Assembly (NCBI GenBank): GCA_009779915.1
Contig: WRBA01000002.1
Span: 1-64,000 of the forward strand
Source of the DNA: Defluviitaleaceae bacterium
GTDB taxonomy: Bacteria; Bacillota; Clostridia; Lachnospirales; UBA5962
DNA length: 64,000 nt
Direction: 5' to 3'
In this document: positions 45,244 through 54,184 of the stretch, piece by piece
How the letters are laid out: each line of letters begins with the position of its first letter
How positions within the stretch are numbered: position 1 is the stretch's first letter
Notes under the pieces: model-generated
Databases searched by the model: none
What the model saw: only the letters and a program-made list of their open reading frames with translations
Told to the model about the DNA's origin: nothing
Translations under genes and position numbers: made by a program

Positions 45244-46830
45244 TTAGTTAAAAAACACTGTATTAAGCCTTGGTGTCCTGATTGGGAAGTTAATAAATCC
45301 ATCAAGTTCAGGTGCAAGGCATACAAGTTCCTCAACATGCCAGATAAATACTGCAGGCGCGTCGTTAATAAGGATTTCTTGTGCTTCCCTGTAAATTTCA
45401 AGGCGCGTGGCAGAGTCAAGCTCTTGACGGCCTAAATCAAGCAGTCTGTCAAATTCGGCATTAGTGTAGAATGTACGGTTGCCGCCGCTGCCATGAGCAG
45501 AGCTATGGAAGAGGGGGAACAGACCGTAATCCGGGTCAGCGGATACATTTGTCCAGCCGGTTAAGTGCATATCATGCTGACCTGTGTTTATACCTTCCAT
45601 AAACGTTGCGCCTTCAACTGATACAAGTTCAACATCAATATCAATTTGAGCAAGCATATTTTGTATGATTACGGCTTTATCCGTATCTTGCTGGTTTGCA
45701 ATATTACTCCAAAGAGTAAGGGAAAGCCCATCAGCATACCCTGCCTCAGCCATAAGCTCTCTTGCGCGCTCAAGGTTAAATTGGTATAAATTCAAATCAA
45801 TTGCAGCAGGTATGGTTACCAATGGACCATGAGCCGCAACGCCTAAACCTTGGAAAACGTTTGCAACAATAGCATCTACATCAATTGCATAGTTAATTGC
45901 CTGGCGCACACGGACATCCTGGAGCGAACCGGACTGGTTGTTAAAGCCCATAAAATGTATACGTACATTTGTTGATCGGTTGTAATCTAAGCTAGGGTCA
46001 TCCTGCATACGCGCAAGGTGGTGAGGGGAAATGTCAAAAGCAATATGAGCTACCCCTGTTTCAACTTCGATAAGCCTATTTGTTCCTTCAGGGATTGTGC
46101 GGAAAGATATACGGTCAACCCCAGGTGCGGGACCCCAATAATCTTCAAATCTAACGAGAGTAACTTCATCGCCTAAAGTCATTGAATCAAACATAAAAGG
46201 ACCCGTGCCGATTGGATGGTTAGCAAAGTCTTCCCCTGCTTCAAGTACAGCCCGCTCACTTACAATAGCAGAACCTAAGTGAGTTAAATGCCCAAGTATA
46301 GGCACAAATGGGAAACGGAGGTTAATTTGCACAGTGTGATCGTCAATTACATCAACATTTTCAATAGCGTCAATAATAAATCTTACAACCGGAGACTCTA
46401 ACGAACGCTCGATTGAGAATTTAACGTCAGATGCAAGCATTTGGTCGCCGTTATGGAAGTAAACATCCCTGCGAAGGTTCATTACCAATGTTTGTGCATC
46501 AGGCATATGCCAGTCTTCGGCAAGATGGGGCACAATGTTAAAGTTAGGACCTTCAAAGATAACCAAAGTTTCAGCTATCTGGCGGTTTACAAGTGATGAG
46601 TTAAAGTCATTTGAACGAGAAGTGTCCATAGACAGGGGGAAGCCCGGTGCAGCTATAATTAAATGGTCGTCCCTGTCAGCTGCCGGCGGCGGCGGTGTGC
46701 CCGGAGTAGTTTCAGGAGCGGTTGTTCCCGTTCCCGGTGTGGGTGTATCAGCCGGTGCAGTAGGCGCGGCAGGTGTACAAGCCGCTAAAACTAAAGTTGC
46801 TACTAATAGAATTGATAATAATTTTTTCAT
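45244..46830 (-). CDS. oppA: peptide ABC transporter substrate-binding lipoprotein
   Basis: Extracellular solute-binding protein family 5, 528 residues. A signal peptide with lipobox LAAC (Cys18) is followed by a threonine/proline-rich linker. The family signature region lies at about 95-125 (LAEDWHMPDAQTLVMNLRRDVYFHNGD), with later VRQAINYAIDVDAIV. It delivers oligopeptides or similar compounds to the permease encoded upstream. Last gene of the minus-strand opp cluster; a strong terminator follows. Confidence 0.92.
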   Translation of the reverse strand: MKKLLSILLVATLVLAACTPAAPTAPADTPTPGTGTTAPETTPGTPPPPAADRDDHLIIAAPGFPLSMDTSRSNDFNSSLVNRQIAETLVIFEGPNFNIVPHLAEDWHMPDAQTLVMNLRRDVYFHNGDQMLASDVKFSIERSLESPVVRFIIDAIENVDVIDDHTVQINLRFPFVPILGHLTHLGSAIVSERAVLEAGEDFANHPIGTGPFMFDSMTLGDEVTLVRFEDYWGPAPGVDRISFRTIPEGTNRLIEVETGVAHIAFDISPHHLARMQDDPSLDYNRSTNVRIHFMGFNNQSGSLQDVRVRQAINYAIDVDAIVANVFQGLGVAAHGPLVTIPAAIDLNLYQFNLERARELMAEAGYADGLSLTLWSNIANQQDTDKAVIIQNMLAQIDIDVELVSVEGATFMEGINTGQHDMHLTGWTNVSADPDYGLFPLFHSSAHGSGGNRTFYTNAEFDRLLDLGRQELDSATRLEIYREAQEILINDAPAVFIWHVEELVCLAPELDGFINFPIRTPRLNTVFFN

Positions 46831-46862
46831 TACTTACCTTCCTTTCATTAATAAAAAACTCT

Positions 46863-47210
46863 TTAATGAGAAATCAACCACACAACAAGCTGCATAATAC
46901 CGGAGATTGAGATAATAAATATTCCGATATAAATAAGCTCATAGGCACGGAGGCGTTTATTTTCCCGTTCCTCCATAAATTTTTCGCCATAGGTTGTATG
47001 GTCAATTAAACGACTTTTTTTAATCAGTAAAGCTGTGGGAGTTATGAGGATAAACAACCCGCTTACAAGGATTAACACACCAACTACCAAATTAGCTGTA
47101 AAAGCGTGAGCATAAGTAAAAGCACCGTAGATGGCAAAACCATAAATTAAGCTTAATACACTTACTGCTGTCACCAGCTGCACTGAGATTTTCAACATTT
47201 TTTTAAACAT
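46863..47210 (-). CDS. small membrane protein in the opp operon
   Basis: The 115-residue protein has three predicted helices: VQLVTAVSVLSLIYGFAIYGAFTY, LVVGVLILVSGLFILITPTALLI and, at the end, LIYIGIFIISISGIMQLVVWLI. A basic stretch (KKSRLIDHT) and a charged loop (KFMEERENKRLR) lie between the second and third. I do not recognise a named family. It overlaps oppF by 8 bases and precedes oppA, so it is translated with the transporter; an accessory role is a guess. Confidence 0.72.
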   Translation of the reverse strand: MFKKMLKISVQLVTAVSVLSLIYGFAIYGAFTYAHAFTANLVVGVLILVSGLFILITPTALLIKKSRLIDHTTYGEKFMEERENKRLRAYELIYIGIFIISISGIMQLVVWLISH

Positions 47211-48168
47211 TGCTTTGTGGTTTTATTAAATGGCAGGCAACCTGCCTATTTGGCGCATATTCAATAAGTTCAGGGTCAGTGTCTTTACATATATCCATCC
47301 GCTCAAAACATCTTGAGTAAAAGCGGCAGCCGGGAGGGGGGCTAATGGGGCTTGGTACATCCCCTTCTAATATTATACGCTCCCTTTTAATATCCACACT
47401 GGGAATAGGGATTGCGGATAAAAGGGCTTTGGTATAAGGATGTAAAGGGCTTTTGAAAATCGAAGAATAATCCGACATTTCAACAATTTTACCTAAATAC
47501 ATGATAGCAATATTAGTGCTAACATGCTTAATAACCCCTAAATCATGGGAAATGAAAAGGTATGTGAGCTTCATTTCCTTTTGAAGCTCTTCCATAAGGT
47601 TAAGTATTTGTGCTTGGATGGAAACATCAAGGGCTGAAACAGGTTCGTCCTGCACTATGAATGAGGGCTTAAGTGCTAAGGATCGGGCTATACCAATTCG
47701 CTGCCTTCTGCCGCCGTCAAGTTCATGAGGGTAAGCATTTTCAAGGCGTGCCACAAGACCAACCGTATCCATAAGTTTTAAAACCTGCTTACGTAAATCC
47801 TGCCTCGACTGTGCCTTTTTATTGATTATAAGAGGCTCCGCAATAATTTCAAAAACGCTCATACGAGGGTTTAATGAGGCAAAAGGGTCTTGAAATATGA
47901 TTTGAGCATTTTCACGGAAAGTACGAACCTTAGTTTTGTTATAATCAAGTATATTTTCACCGTCAAAGATTACCTCACCGTCAGTAGCGTCAATAAGCCG
48001 CAGCACAACACGCCCGGTGGTGGATTTGCCGCAGCCGGACTCACCGACAAGACCTAAAGTTTCACCTTTGTTTATAGAAAAATTAATCCCATCCACAGCA
48101 TGGAGAGGTCCTCGCTTAGTCTTGAAGTATTTCTTTAAATTTCTAACTTCCATCAATACGTCAGGCAA
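47203..48168 (-). CDS. oppF: oligopeptide ABC transporter ATPase (OppF-type)
   Basis: Second ATPase of a peptide importer. Walker A is GESGCGKSTTGR; the signature, usually LSGGQ, reads LDGGRRQRIGIARSLAL here; Walker B is FIVQDEPVSALD. The C-terminal oligopeptide/dipeptide domain has GCRFYSRC and VACHL. The Walker B motif has Gln where most have Leu/Cys before DEP. I choose the TTG at 48168: it follows AAGGAGG by 8 bases and starts just after the oppD stop. Longer in-frame starts would run into oppD. Confidence 0.9.
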   Translation of the reverse strand: MPDVLMEVRNLKKYFKTKRGPLHAVDGINFSINKGETLGLVGESGCGKSTTGRVVLRLIDATDGEVIFDGENILDYNKTKVRTFRENAQIIFQDPFASLNPRMSVFEIIAEPLIINKKAQSRQDLRKQVLKLMDTVGLVARLENAYPHELDGGRRQRIGIARSLALKPSFIVQDEPVSALDVSIQAQILNLMEELQKEMKLTYLFISHDLGVIKHVSTNIAIMYLGKIVEMSDYSSIFKSPLHPYTKALLSAIPIPSVDIKRERIILEGDVPSPISPPPGCRFYSRCFERMDICKDTDPELIEYAPNRQVACHLIKPQSNV

Positions 48169-48169
48169 A

Positions 48170-49159
48170 TCACTCACCTCCTTGATTTGCATATTGCAGA
48201 CACTTGACAAAATGGTTGTTGCCAAGATCGATATTTTCCGGTTTTTTTGTATGACATTCAGCCGTGGCAAGTTCACAGCGGGGGCTGAATGGGCAGCCCG
48301 CAGGCAAATTAGCAGGGTCAGCCATATAGCCTTTTATAGGCTTTAACATTTCCTCATCTTTTTCTATATCAGGGATAGAGCCGAACAAACCTATGGTATA
48401 AGGATGCTTGGGGTTTCTAAAAAGGTCGTATTTATCAGCCATTTCAACAACGCTGCCTGCATACATAATAGCTACCTTGTCGCAAATATCAGCAACTATA
48501 CCCAAATCATGGGTTATCATAATCATTGATGTGTTAAATTCGCTTTTAAGCCGTTTCATAAGCTCAAGTACCTGTGCCTGGATTGTAACATCCAGTGCCG
48601 TTGTAGGCTCGTCCGCTATAAGCAGTTCAGGATTACAAGCGAGAGCAATGGCGATAACAACCCTTTGGCGCATGCCCCCTGAGAATTGATGAGGGTAATC
48701 TTTTGCACGCTCCGAGCGTATACCTACAAGCTCCAGCATTTCCTCCGCCTTAGCAAGCCCTTCGGCGGCGGTTACATTTTCGTGGAGAAGAATAACCTCA
48801 GCTATCTGGTCGCGAACAGGGATAACAGGGTTTAAGCTGGTCATAGGATCTTGAAATATCATAGATATTTTTTTGCCGCGGATTGTTCTCATTGCGGCTT
48901 CGTTTTTTGCCGCAAGATTTTCCCCTGCGAAATTTATTTCGCCGCCGATTATCTTGCCCGGCGGATTAGGGACAAGCTGCATTATACCAAGGGCTGTTGT
49001 GGTTTTACCGGCACCGGTTTCACCTACAAGCCCAACGGTTTCCCCTCGCTTAATGGATAAATTTAGATTATTAACGGCACAGACAGTACCATCCTCGGTA
49101 ATATAATGGATGGTTAAATCCTTAATATCTAATAAGAGTTCATTATCATTATTTGGCAT
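48170..49159 (-). CDS. oppD: oligopeptide ABC transporter ATPase (OppD-type)
   Basis: First ATPase of the importer: Walker [15 protein letters not shown], signature [16 protein letters not shown], Walker [14 protein letters not shown]-loop MITHDLG. The C-terminal cysteine-containing domain ([15 protein letters not shown]) typical of OppD/DppD binds an iron-sulfur cluster in studied members. The start at 49159 (ATG) has GAGGTG six bases upstream; the GTG three codons earlier lies within that ribosome site. The gene ends one base before oppF. Confidence 0.93.
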   Translation of the reverse strand: MPNNDNELLLDIKDLTIHYITEDGTVCAVNNLNLSIKRGETVGLVGETGAGKTTTALGIMQLVPNPPGKIIGGEINFAGENLAAKNEAAMRTIRGKKISMIFQDPMTSLNPVIPVRDQIAEVILLHENVTAAEGLAKAEEMLELVGIRSERAKDYPHQFSGGMRQRVVIAIALACNPELLIADEPTTALDVTIQAQVLELMKRLKSEFNTSMIMITHDLGIVADICDKVAIMYAGSVVEMADKYDLFRNPKHPYTIGLFGSIPDIEKDEEMLKPIKGYMADPANLPAGCPFSPRCELATAECHTKKPENIDLGNNHFVKCLQYANQGGE

Positions 49160-49170
49160 ATGTATCACCT

Positions 49171-50085
49171 CTATTTCTTCAAACGAGGGTCGAAAGCGTC
49201 ACGAAGACCGTCCCCCATCATATTAAGTGCAAAAATGATTAAAGCTATTGCAACACCGGGAAACATTACCATATGCCAGTGATCGCGGATAAATCTGCGG
49301 CTTTCGGCAAGCATTGCGCCCCATTCGGGGGTTGGGGGCTGTATGCCTATGCCTATGAAGCTAAGTGCCGCGGCAACAGAGATGGCTGATGCCATACCCA
49401 TAGTAGCCTGAACAATTATAGGTGCCATACAGTTTGGCAAAATATGCTTAGTAATAATACGGAAGTTAGACGCACCTACAGAGCGTGCCGCTTCAATAAA
49501 CTCCTGTTCCCTAAGGCTAAGTACCGAGGCGCGTACAATCCGCGCATAGCCTGAAATTGCCGATATACCAACGGCAATCATAACTGAGCCAAGCCCCGGC
49601 CGCAGTGCTGAGGCAATGGCTATTGCCAAAAGTATGTTAGGGATAGCTAACAGTATATCCACTGTCCGCATTATAAAATTATCCACAAATCCGGAGAAAA
49701 AACCTGATACAGCACCAAGTGCAACCCCTGCAAACATAGATATACTAACAACTACAAGCCCAACCTGCAATGATATCCGCGAACCGTGTGCAACCCTTGC
49801 AAAAATATCGCGCCCAAAGTTGTCGGTACCGAAAGGATGCTCCAAACTCGGTGGTTGAAAGGTATTTTGAAGGTTTTGTATATCATAGCCCGGGCGCCTT
49901 TCGTCACCTGGGGCTATGATATCTGCCGTAAGTGCAAGGAGAATCAGTACAACCATTATAAAAAGCCCAAGCATAGCGGTTTTACTTTTGCTGAAACGCC
50001 TCCAAATATCGTAAAGCTGACTGCGCTTTTTTGAAGGCGCAGTCTCAGGATTGTCCATAATTTCTATATTTTTATCAGTTGACAT
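49171..50085 (-). CDS. oppC: oligopeptide ABC transporter permease (OppC-type)
   Basis: Inner-membrane permease, 304 residues. The N-terminal helix (MLGLFIMVVLILLALTADII) is followed by the OppC_N segment and five more helices. The coupling EAA-like motif is seen in EFIEAARSVGASNFRIITKHILPN, and LGIGIQPPTPEWGAML is the usual OppC/DppC signature. Lies 13 bases behind oppB. Confidence 0.94.
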   Translation of the reverse strand: MSTDKNIEIMDNPETAPSKKRSQLYDIWRRFSKSKTAMLGLFIMVVLILLALTADIIAPGDERRPGYDIQNLQNTFQPPSLEHPFGTDNFGRDIFARVAHGSRISLQVGLVVVSISMFAGVALGAVSGFFSGFVDNFIMRTVDILLAIPNILLAIAIASALRPGLGSVMIAVGISAISGYARIVRASVLSLREQEFIEAARSVGASNFRIITKHILPNCMAPIIVQATMGMASAISVAAALSFIGIGIQPPTPEWGAMLAESRRFIRDHWHMVMFPGVAIALIIFALNMMGDGLRDAFDPRLKK

Positions 50086-50098
50086 GAATGCACCTCCT

Positions 50099-51025
50099 TT
50101 ATTTGTATTGGGACCTTATTCTAGGATCTACAAAGGCATAAAGCACATCTACCATAAGGTTTACAAAGCTGAAGGACAAGGCGATTAAAAGCACGCCACC
50201 TTGTATAATCGGAAAATCCCGCCGCCCAATGGAATCAACCATAAAACGCCCAAGTCCGGGTATGGAATAAATCGTTTCGGTGAGTATTGCGCCCCCTAAA
50301 AGCATACCAAATTGTAAGCCAACCACAGTAATTACAGGTATCAGCGCATTTTTTAAGGCGTGGTTAAATATAATTTTCGACTCTTTCTGACCTTTGGCAC
50401 GGGCTGTTCGTATATAATCTTGTCTTATAACTTCCAGCATAGAGGAGCGGGTCATACGCATTATAATAGCCATTGAGGATATACCGATAGTGAAAGAGGG
50501 CAGTATCCAGTGCATAGGCGTACCAAAACCTGATGAAGGCAGCCACCCAAGCTGTACGGAAAAAAACAATATAAATATCATACCCAGCCAGAAATTAGGT
50601 ATTGATAAACCCAAAAGACCGATGATTGTGGCACCGTTATCAAATATAGTGTACTGCTTTGTGGCGCTTAGGATGCCTAAAGGCACGCCAAAAGCAATAG
50701 CGATAACAACACTCATAGATGCTAAATGCACTGTTGTAGGAAAACGGGCGATTATCTCTTCAAATACCGGTCTGCGGGATGCAAAAGACGTCCCAAAGTC
50801 AAGCTGTGCCACATTTGTAACATATCTCCCAAACTGGACAAGAAAAGGATAATCAAGCCCAAGTTCAGCACGGAGAGCAGCAATGTCTTCCGCCGGTGCC
50901 TGATCCCCAAGCATCATAGTGGCAGGGCAGCCTTCGGTAATATATGTAAGCGTAAATATTACAAATATTACGCCAATAATTACAGGAATGATAAGCCCTA
51001 ATCTTTTTAAGATAAACTTGTGCAT
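50099..51025 (-). CDS. oppB: oligopeptide ABC transporter permease (OppB-type)
   Basis: Inner-membrane permease, 308 residues, six helices. N-terminal KRLGLIIPVIIGVIFVIFTL, then DYPFLVQFGRYV and the coupling loop DYIRTARAKGQKESKIIFNHALKN, followed by ETIYSIPGLGRFMVDSI, which is diagnostic of OppB/DppB. First gene of the opp operon (B-C-D-F-small membrane protein-A), divergent from the RpiR-family regulator. Confidence 0.94.
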   Translation of the reverse strand: MHKFILKRLGLIIPVIIGVIFVIFTLTYITEGCPATMMLGDQAPAEDIAALRAELGLDYPFLVQFGRYVTNVAQLDFGTSFASRRPVFEEIIARFPTTVHLASMSVVIAIAFGVPLGILSATKQYTIFDNGATIIGLLGLSIPNFWLGMIFILFFSVQLGWLPSSGFGTPMHWILPSFTIGISSMAIIMRMTRSSMLEVIRQDYIRTARAKGQKESKIIFNHALKNALIPVITVVGLQFGMLLGGAILTETIYSIPGLGRFMVDSIGRRDFPIIQGGVLLIALSFSFVNLMVDVLYAFVDPRIRSQYK

Positions 51026-51205
51026 ATATTACTGTTACACTCCTTTCACAAGGCTTTTTATAATTTTTAAAATTACAATATATTACACTTTGGTTACAAG
51101 TATAGCAGAAGAATTATCCAATTTCAACAAAAAAAATTAAGAACCCATACTGTCAGGAACATTGACATTTAAAAGTAAATTGTTGTATCATCCTTAATAT
51201 ATAGT

Positions 51206-51305
51206 CGATTGAGAGAAAAACAGTCTCAATCGAATCCTGTGCATTCGTATATTTTGCTCAGCATTCGTACATTTGCGATGCACTCAAAGAAATATACGAA
51301 TGCAC
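51206..51305. promoter_or_regulatory. divergent intergenic region with two inverted repeats
   Basis: The 306-base gap between oppB and the regulator holds two inverted repeats. Arms 51206-51214/51224-51232 (CGATTGAGA and TCTCAATCG) are 9 bp and perfect. Arms 51239-51255/51289-51305 pair at 16 of 17 positions around GTGCATTCGTATATTTT. The GCATTCGTA half-site also repeats directly at 51261-51269. They may be operators for the RpiR regulator or leader hairpins of its mRNA. No clear sigma-A promoter stands out. Confidence 0.6.
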
Positions 51306-51331
51306 TATAACCAAGCATGAGGTGCAAACAA

Positions 51332-52105
51332 TTGGCTATTGATTTTTTTGAAGCAACACATGAAACTATCCGTGACTTAAATCAAACTGAGCGTCAGCTT
51401 TTTGACTATGTAGTTAAAAATATGGATACGGTTAAAAATATGAGTATACAGAAATTTGCACAGGAGCAGTTTCTCTCAACGACAACAATTTTTCGTTTTA
51501 CACAAAAGCTTGGGTTTTCAGGCTATTCGGATTTTATAAACAGCCTATTGGTAACGTATCATAGCCAACCGGATACCTCTTTTCCTGATTTGGCTGCAAG
51601 CCGGGACTATATGGAGGAATACCTTAAAAACGCAATAGAAACTGTGCGTGTAATGTCACAAAAGCAAGTAGAGAAAGTGGTGGAATTGCTTAAGGGAAAA
51701 CCCCATATTTATATTCTAACAGATAATAATACTCACGCTATTGGTCAATACTGTGAAAGATTGTTTATTGGTCTTGGTTTTCATGCCTATTTTCCTGAGG
51801 CGGCTTATCAAATGCAGAATCTTGTTAATCATATAAAAAGTCAGGATATGATTCTTGCACTGTCACATTCCGGGCAAGATGTGGTGATGATTGATTTTAT
51901 CGAAAGAGTATTTCTTAAAGAGCATCCCCATTTATTATCTGTTACAAGAGCGGATAATAACTCCTTGGAAAGTTTGTCTGATACTAATTTTTATGTATTT
52001 GCTGATACAATTCGTGTTCCCGGCATGGATTTAACCTCCAGCGTTAACATGCTTATGATAGTGGAATTACTGATATATGAATATATAGTTAGATCAAAAA
52101 AATAA
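51332..52105 (+). CDS. MurR/RpiR family transcriptional regulator
   Basis: Residues 1 to about 75 form the HTH_6 DNA-binding domain (LFDYVVKNMDTVKNMSIQKFAQEQFLSTTTIFRFTQKLGFSGYSDF is the helical core). A SIS sugar-phosphate-binding domain (about 105-230) has ILTDNNTHAIGQYCERL and ALSHSGQDVVMIDFI. The start is the TTG at 51332, five codons after an ATG at 51317, because GAGGTG lies at the right distance. Placed between the opp operon and an MFS gene, it may control either; its ligand is unknown. Confidence 0.88.
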   Translation: MAIDFFEATHETIRDLNQTERQLFDYVVKNMDTVKNMSIQKFAQEQFLSTTTIFRFTQKLGFSGYSDFINSLLVTYHSQPDTSFPDLAASRDYMEEYLKNAIETVRVMSQKQVEKVVELLKGKPHIYILTDNNTHAIGQYCERLFIGLGFHAYFPEAAYQMQNLVNHIKSQDMILALSHSGQDVVMIDFIERVFLKEHPHLLSVTRADNNSLESLSDTNFYVFADTIRVPGMDLTSSVNMLMIVELLIYEYIVRSKK

Positions 52106-52129
52106 ACAAAGTAACATTATTACGTAAAG

Positions 52130-52143
52130 TGTAACATGTTACA
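52130..52143. promoter_or_regulatory. perfect 14-bp palindrome ahead of the MFS gene
   Basis: TGTAACATGTTACA at 52130-52143 is a perfect palindrome in the 170-base gap between the RpiR-type regulator and the MFS gene. A related GTAACATTATTAC half-site lies just upstream (52111-52123). Size and position suit a repressor operator. Confidence 0.5.
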
Positions 52144-52277
52144 ACGTTAGGACTTTTAGTACAATATGCACAAATCCTCTTTCTTTTTTACTTGGATATG
52201 TACTATAGTAATATGGAGTTATACGGTTATGTAATATGTACATATTTCTCAAAATTTGAAAGGGGTTTTACTCTGCA

Positions 52278-53507
52278 ATGGAAACAGTAAAGAAAAATGG
52301 AGCAAAAAAGAGCATATGGCTGCTGGCAGTTATTTTAGTGAGCTACTTCATAGTTGGTTTTCCGGACGGAGCGTTTACTGTGTCATGGCTTTCTATAAGA
52401 TATGAGCCGGGGTTTGAAGGCATGACAGTAGCACACACAGGTTATATTCTCGTAGGATATTCCATTACTTACACTTTAGCAGGGGTTCTTTTATCTTGGT
52501 TTAACAGTCGTATGAAATTGCAAACTCTTTATTTTTGGGGTTTGGTAATAATGGGTGCGGGCTTTGTGTGGCTGGCTCTTTCTCCAAATTTTACTATGGC
52601 ACTTGCAGCTATAACCCTTTACGGCTTTGGCACAGGTTTAATGGCTTCAAGTATGAACTCCTACATGGCTAAACATTATACCGCAAGGGAAAATAACTGG
52701 ATGCACTGTTCATGGGGCGGCGGTGCGTCATTAAGCCCTATAATTATGGGTGGAATGATAGCTGCTTTCAGTTGGCGTGCGGGATATTTCCTGATTACCG
52801 GCATTTTAGCTGTCGTAGGGATTATGCTTCTTATCAGTATGGCTAAAAAAATATGGATTGACGGCGATGAAGCTGAAAAGCAGGATGATAAGAGGGATAT
52901 AGTAAAGGAAGAAGTGAAGAAGCAGTACCTTACAAAAAAGTGGCATCAGGCAGTCGAGATTCTGACATTCTTTTTTTTAGGGGGAACAGACTATACCCTC
53001 GTATTCTTTACAGGTGCGGCACTAATCGCAAGAGGAACTCATACTTTTGACGATGTTGTTATGTTCTCTGCTGTTTACTACATCGGTATGACTGTAGGCA
53101 GGATGTTCTTCGGCTGGACTGCAAAGTGGCTGAAAGAGGTTCCTATTGAAAGAATTGGTGTAGCTATATCTTTAGTTGGGCTTATAATAGTGTATTTTGC
53201 AGGCAATATTTGGGGTATGGTTTTACTGGGCATTGGTCTTGGTCCTTTGCTCCCTACTTTGGTAAGCGACTCTTCAAACAGGTTTACCCCTCGTATTTTA
53301 TCCAAAATTGTAGGGTTAGAACTTGCGGCTTTTGGCGCGGGCATTGCGGTCTTGTTCTTTATTACCAGTCAAGTTATGTATGTTACAGGTAACTATGATA
53401 ACCTCTTTCCTTTAGCTTTGTCATTTATTGTACTTGTGTTCATATGTAATGAAATTTTGGCATGGGCACTTAAAAGAGAGCAGCGAAAAGGTGAAGGGGC
53501 AAAATAA
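52278..53507 (+). CDS. MFS transporter
   Basis: The 409-residue membrane protein has 12 predicted helices split by a charged loop (about residues 195-225, DEAEKQDDKRDIVKEEVKK). Helix pair and loop features such as SWFNSRMKLQTLYFWGLVIMGAG and the second-half GMTVGRMFFGWTAK match the major facilitator superfamily. The substrate is unclear; sugar or metabolite transporters of this sort often sit beside RpiR regulators. Ribosome site AAAGGGG before ATG. Confidence 0.88.
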   Translation: METVKKNGAKKSIWLLAVILVSYFIVGFPDGAFTVSWLSIRYEPGFEGMTVAHTGYILVGYSITYTLAGVLLSWFNSRMKLQTLYFWGLVIMGAGFVWLALSPNFTMALAAITLYGFGTGLMASSMNSYMAKHYTARENNWMHCSWGGGASLSPIIMGGMIAAFSWRAGYFLITGILAVVGIMLLISMAKKIWIDGDEAEKQDDKRDIVKEEVKKQYLTKKWHQAVEILTFFFLGGTDYTLVFFTGAALIARGTHTFDDVVMFSAVYYIGMTVGRMFFGWTAKWLKEVPIERIGVAISLVGLIIVYFAGNIWGMVLLGIGLGPLLPTLVSDSSNRFTPRILSKIVGLELAAFGAGIAVLFFITSQVMYVTGNYDNLFPLALSFIVLVFICNEILAWALKREQRKGEGAK

Positions 53508-53616
53508 ACACATTATCAAATCGGTACAATCACGCCTATTATTATCAAGGTAATTGTGATACACTTAAGTGACCCCAAAAGAAGACAAAGCAGCAAGGGG
53601 ACATTGGAGGTAGTGT

Positions 53617-54138
53617 GTGAAATTACTCGTTTTCAGCGATTCTCATGGCGATAATAAGATCATGGGTGATATTATAGCTAATATGTATAATGAAATTGAG
53701 ACAATCCTTTTCTTGGGGGACTGTGTTGATGATTTTTCGGACTTCCAGTATATTTATCCTGAAAAGTATTTTATATATGTAATCGGAAATTGTGATCTTA
53801 ATCATAATGAGCCGGTGGGGCAGCTTATTGACATAGATGGCAAAAAAATATTCATGACCCATGGAGATCGTTTTGGCGTAAAAGCAGGTCATAAAATGAT
53901 AATTAGAGAAGCTATGAAGCTTGGTGCAGATATTTGTCTATATGGTCACAGTCATTCGCCTTCAATCCTTTTAGATATTGACAGCGGCGTTTATTTAATG
54001 AATCCCGGCAGTATTTCAGAGCCGAGGCGTACTGACTATCCCACTTTCGGCATAATAGATATTGAAGCAGGTAAAATTAGCCTTGAAATTATAGAGGTGA
54101 GTAAAAAAGGGCTTTCTCCTCTTATGAGTATTGATTAA
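53617..54138 (+). CDS. YfcE/MJ0936-family metallophosphoesterase
   Basis: Binuclear-metal phosphodiesterase, 173 residues. Metal ligands appear in order as FSDSHGD (D-x-H), FLGDCVDD, IGNCDLN, THGDRFG and YGHSHSP, the complete calcineurin-like set of the small YfcE group. The ending MNPGSISEPRR is also typical. The natural substrate is uncertain. GTG start behind GGAGG. It lies 46 bases ahead of pepT. Confidence 0.92.
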   Translation: MKLLVFSDSHGDNKIMGDIIANMYNEIETILFLGDCVDDFSDFQYIYPEKYFIYVIGNCDLNHNEPVGQLIDIDGKKIFMTHGDRFGVKAGHKMIIREAMKLGADICLYGHSHSPSILLDIDSGVYLMNPGSISEPRRTDYPTFGIIDIEAGKISLEIIEVSKKGLSPLMSID

Positions 54139-54184
54139 TATAAATATATAGGTTATCATGAAAGAAAAATCATAGGAGGTTGTT

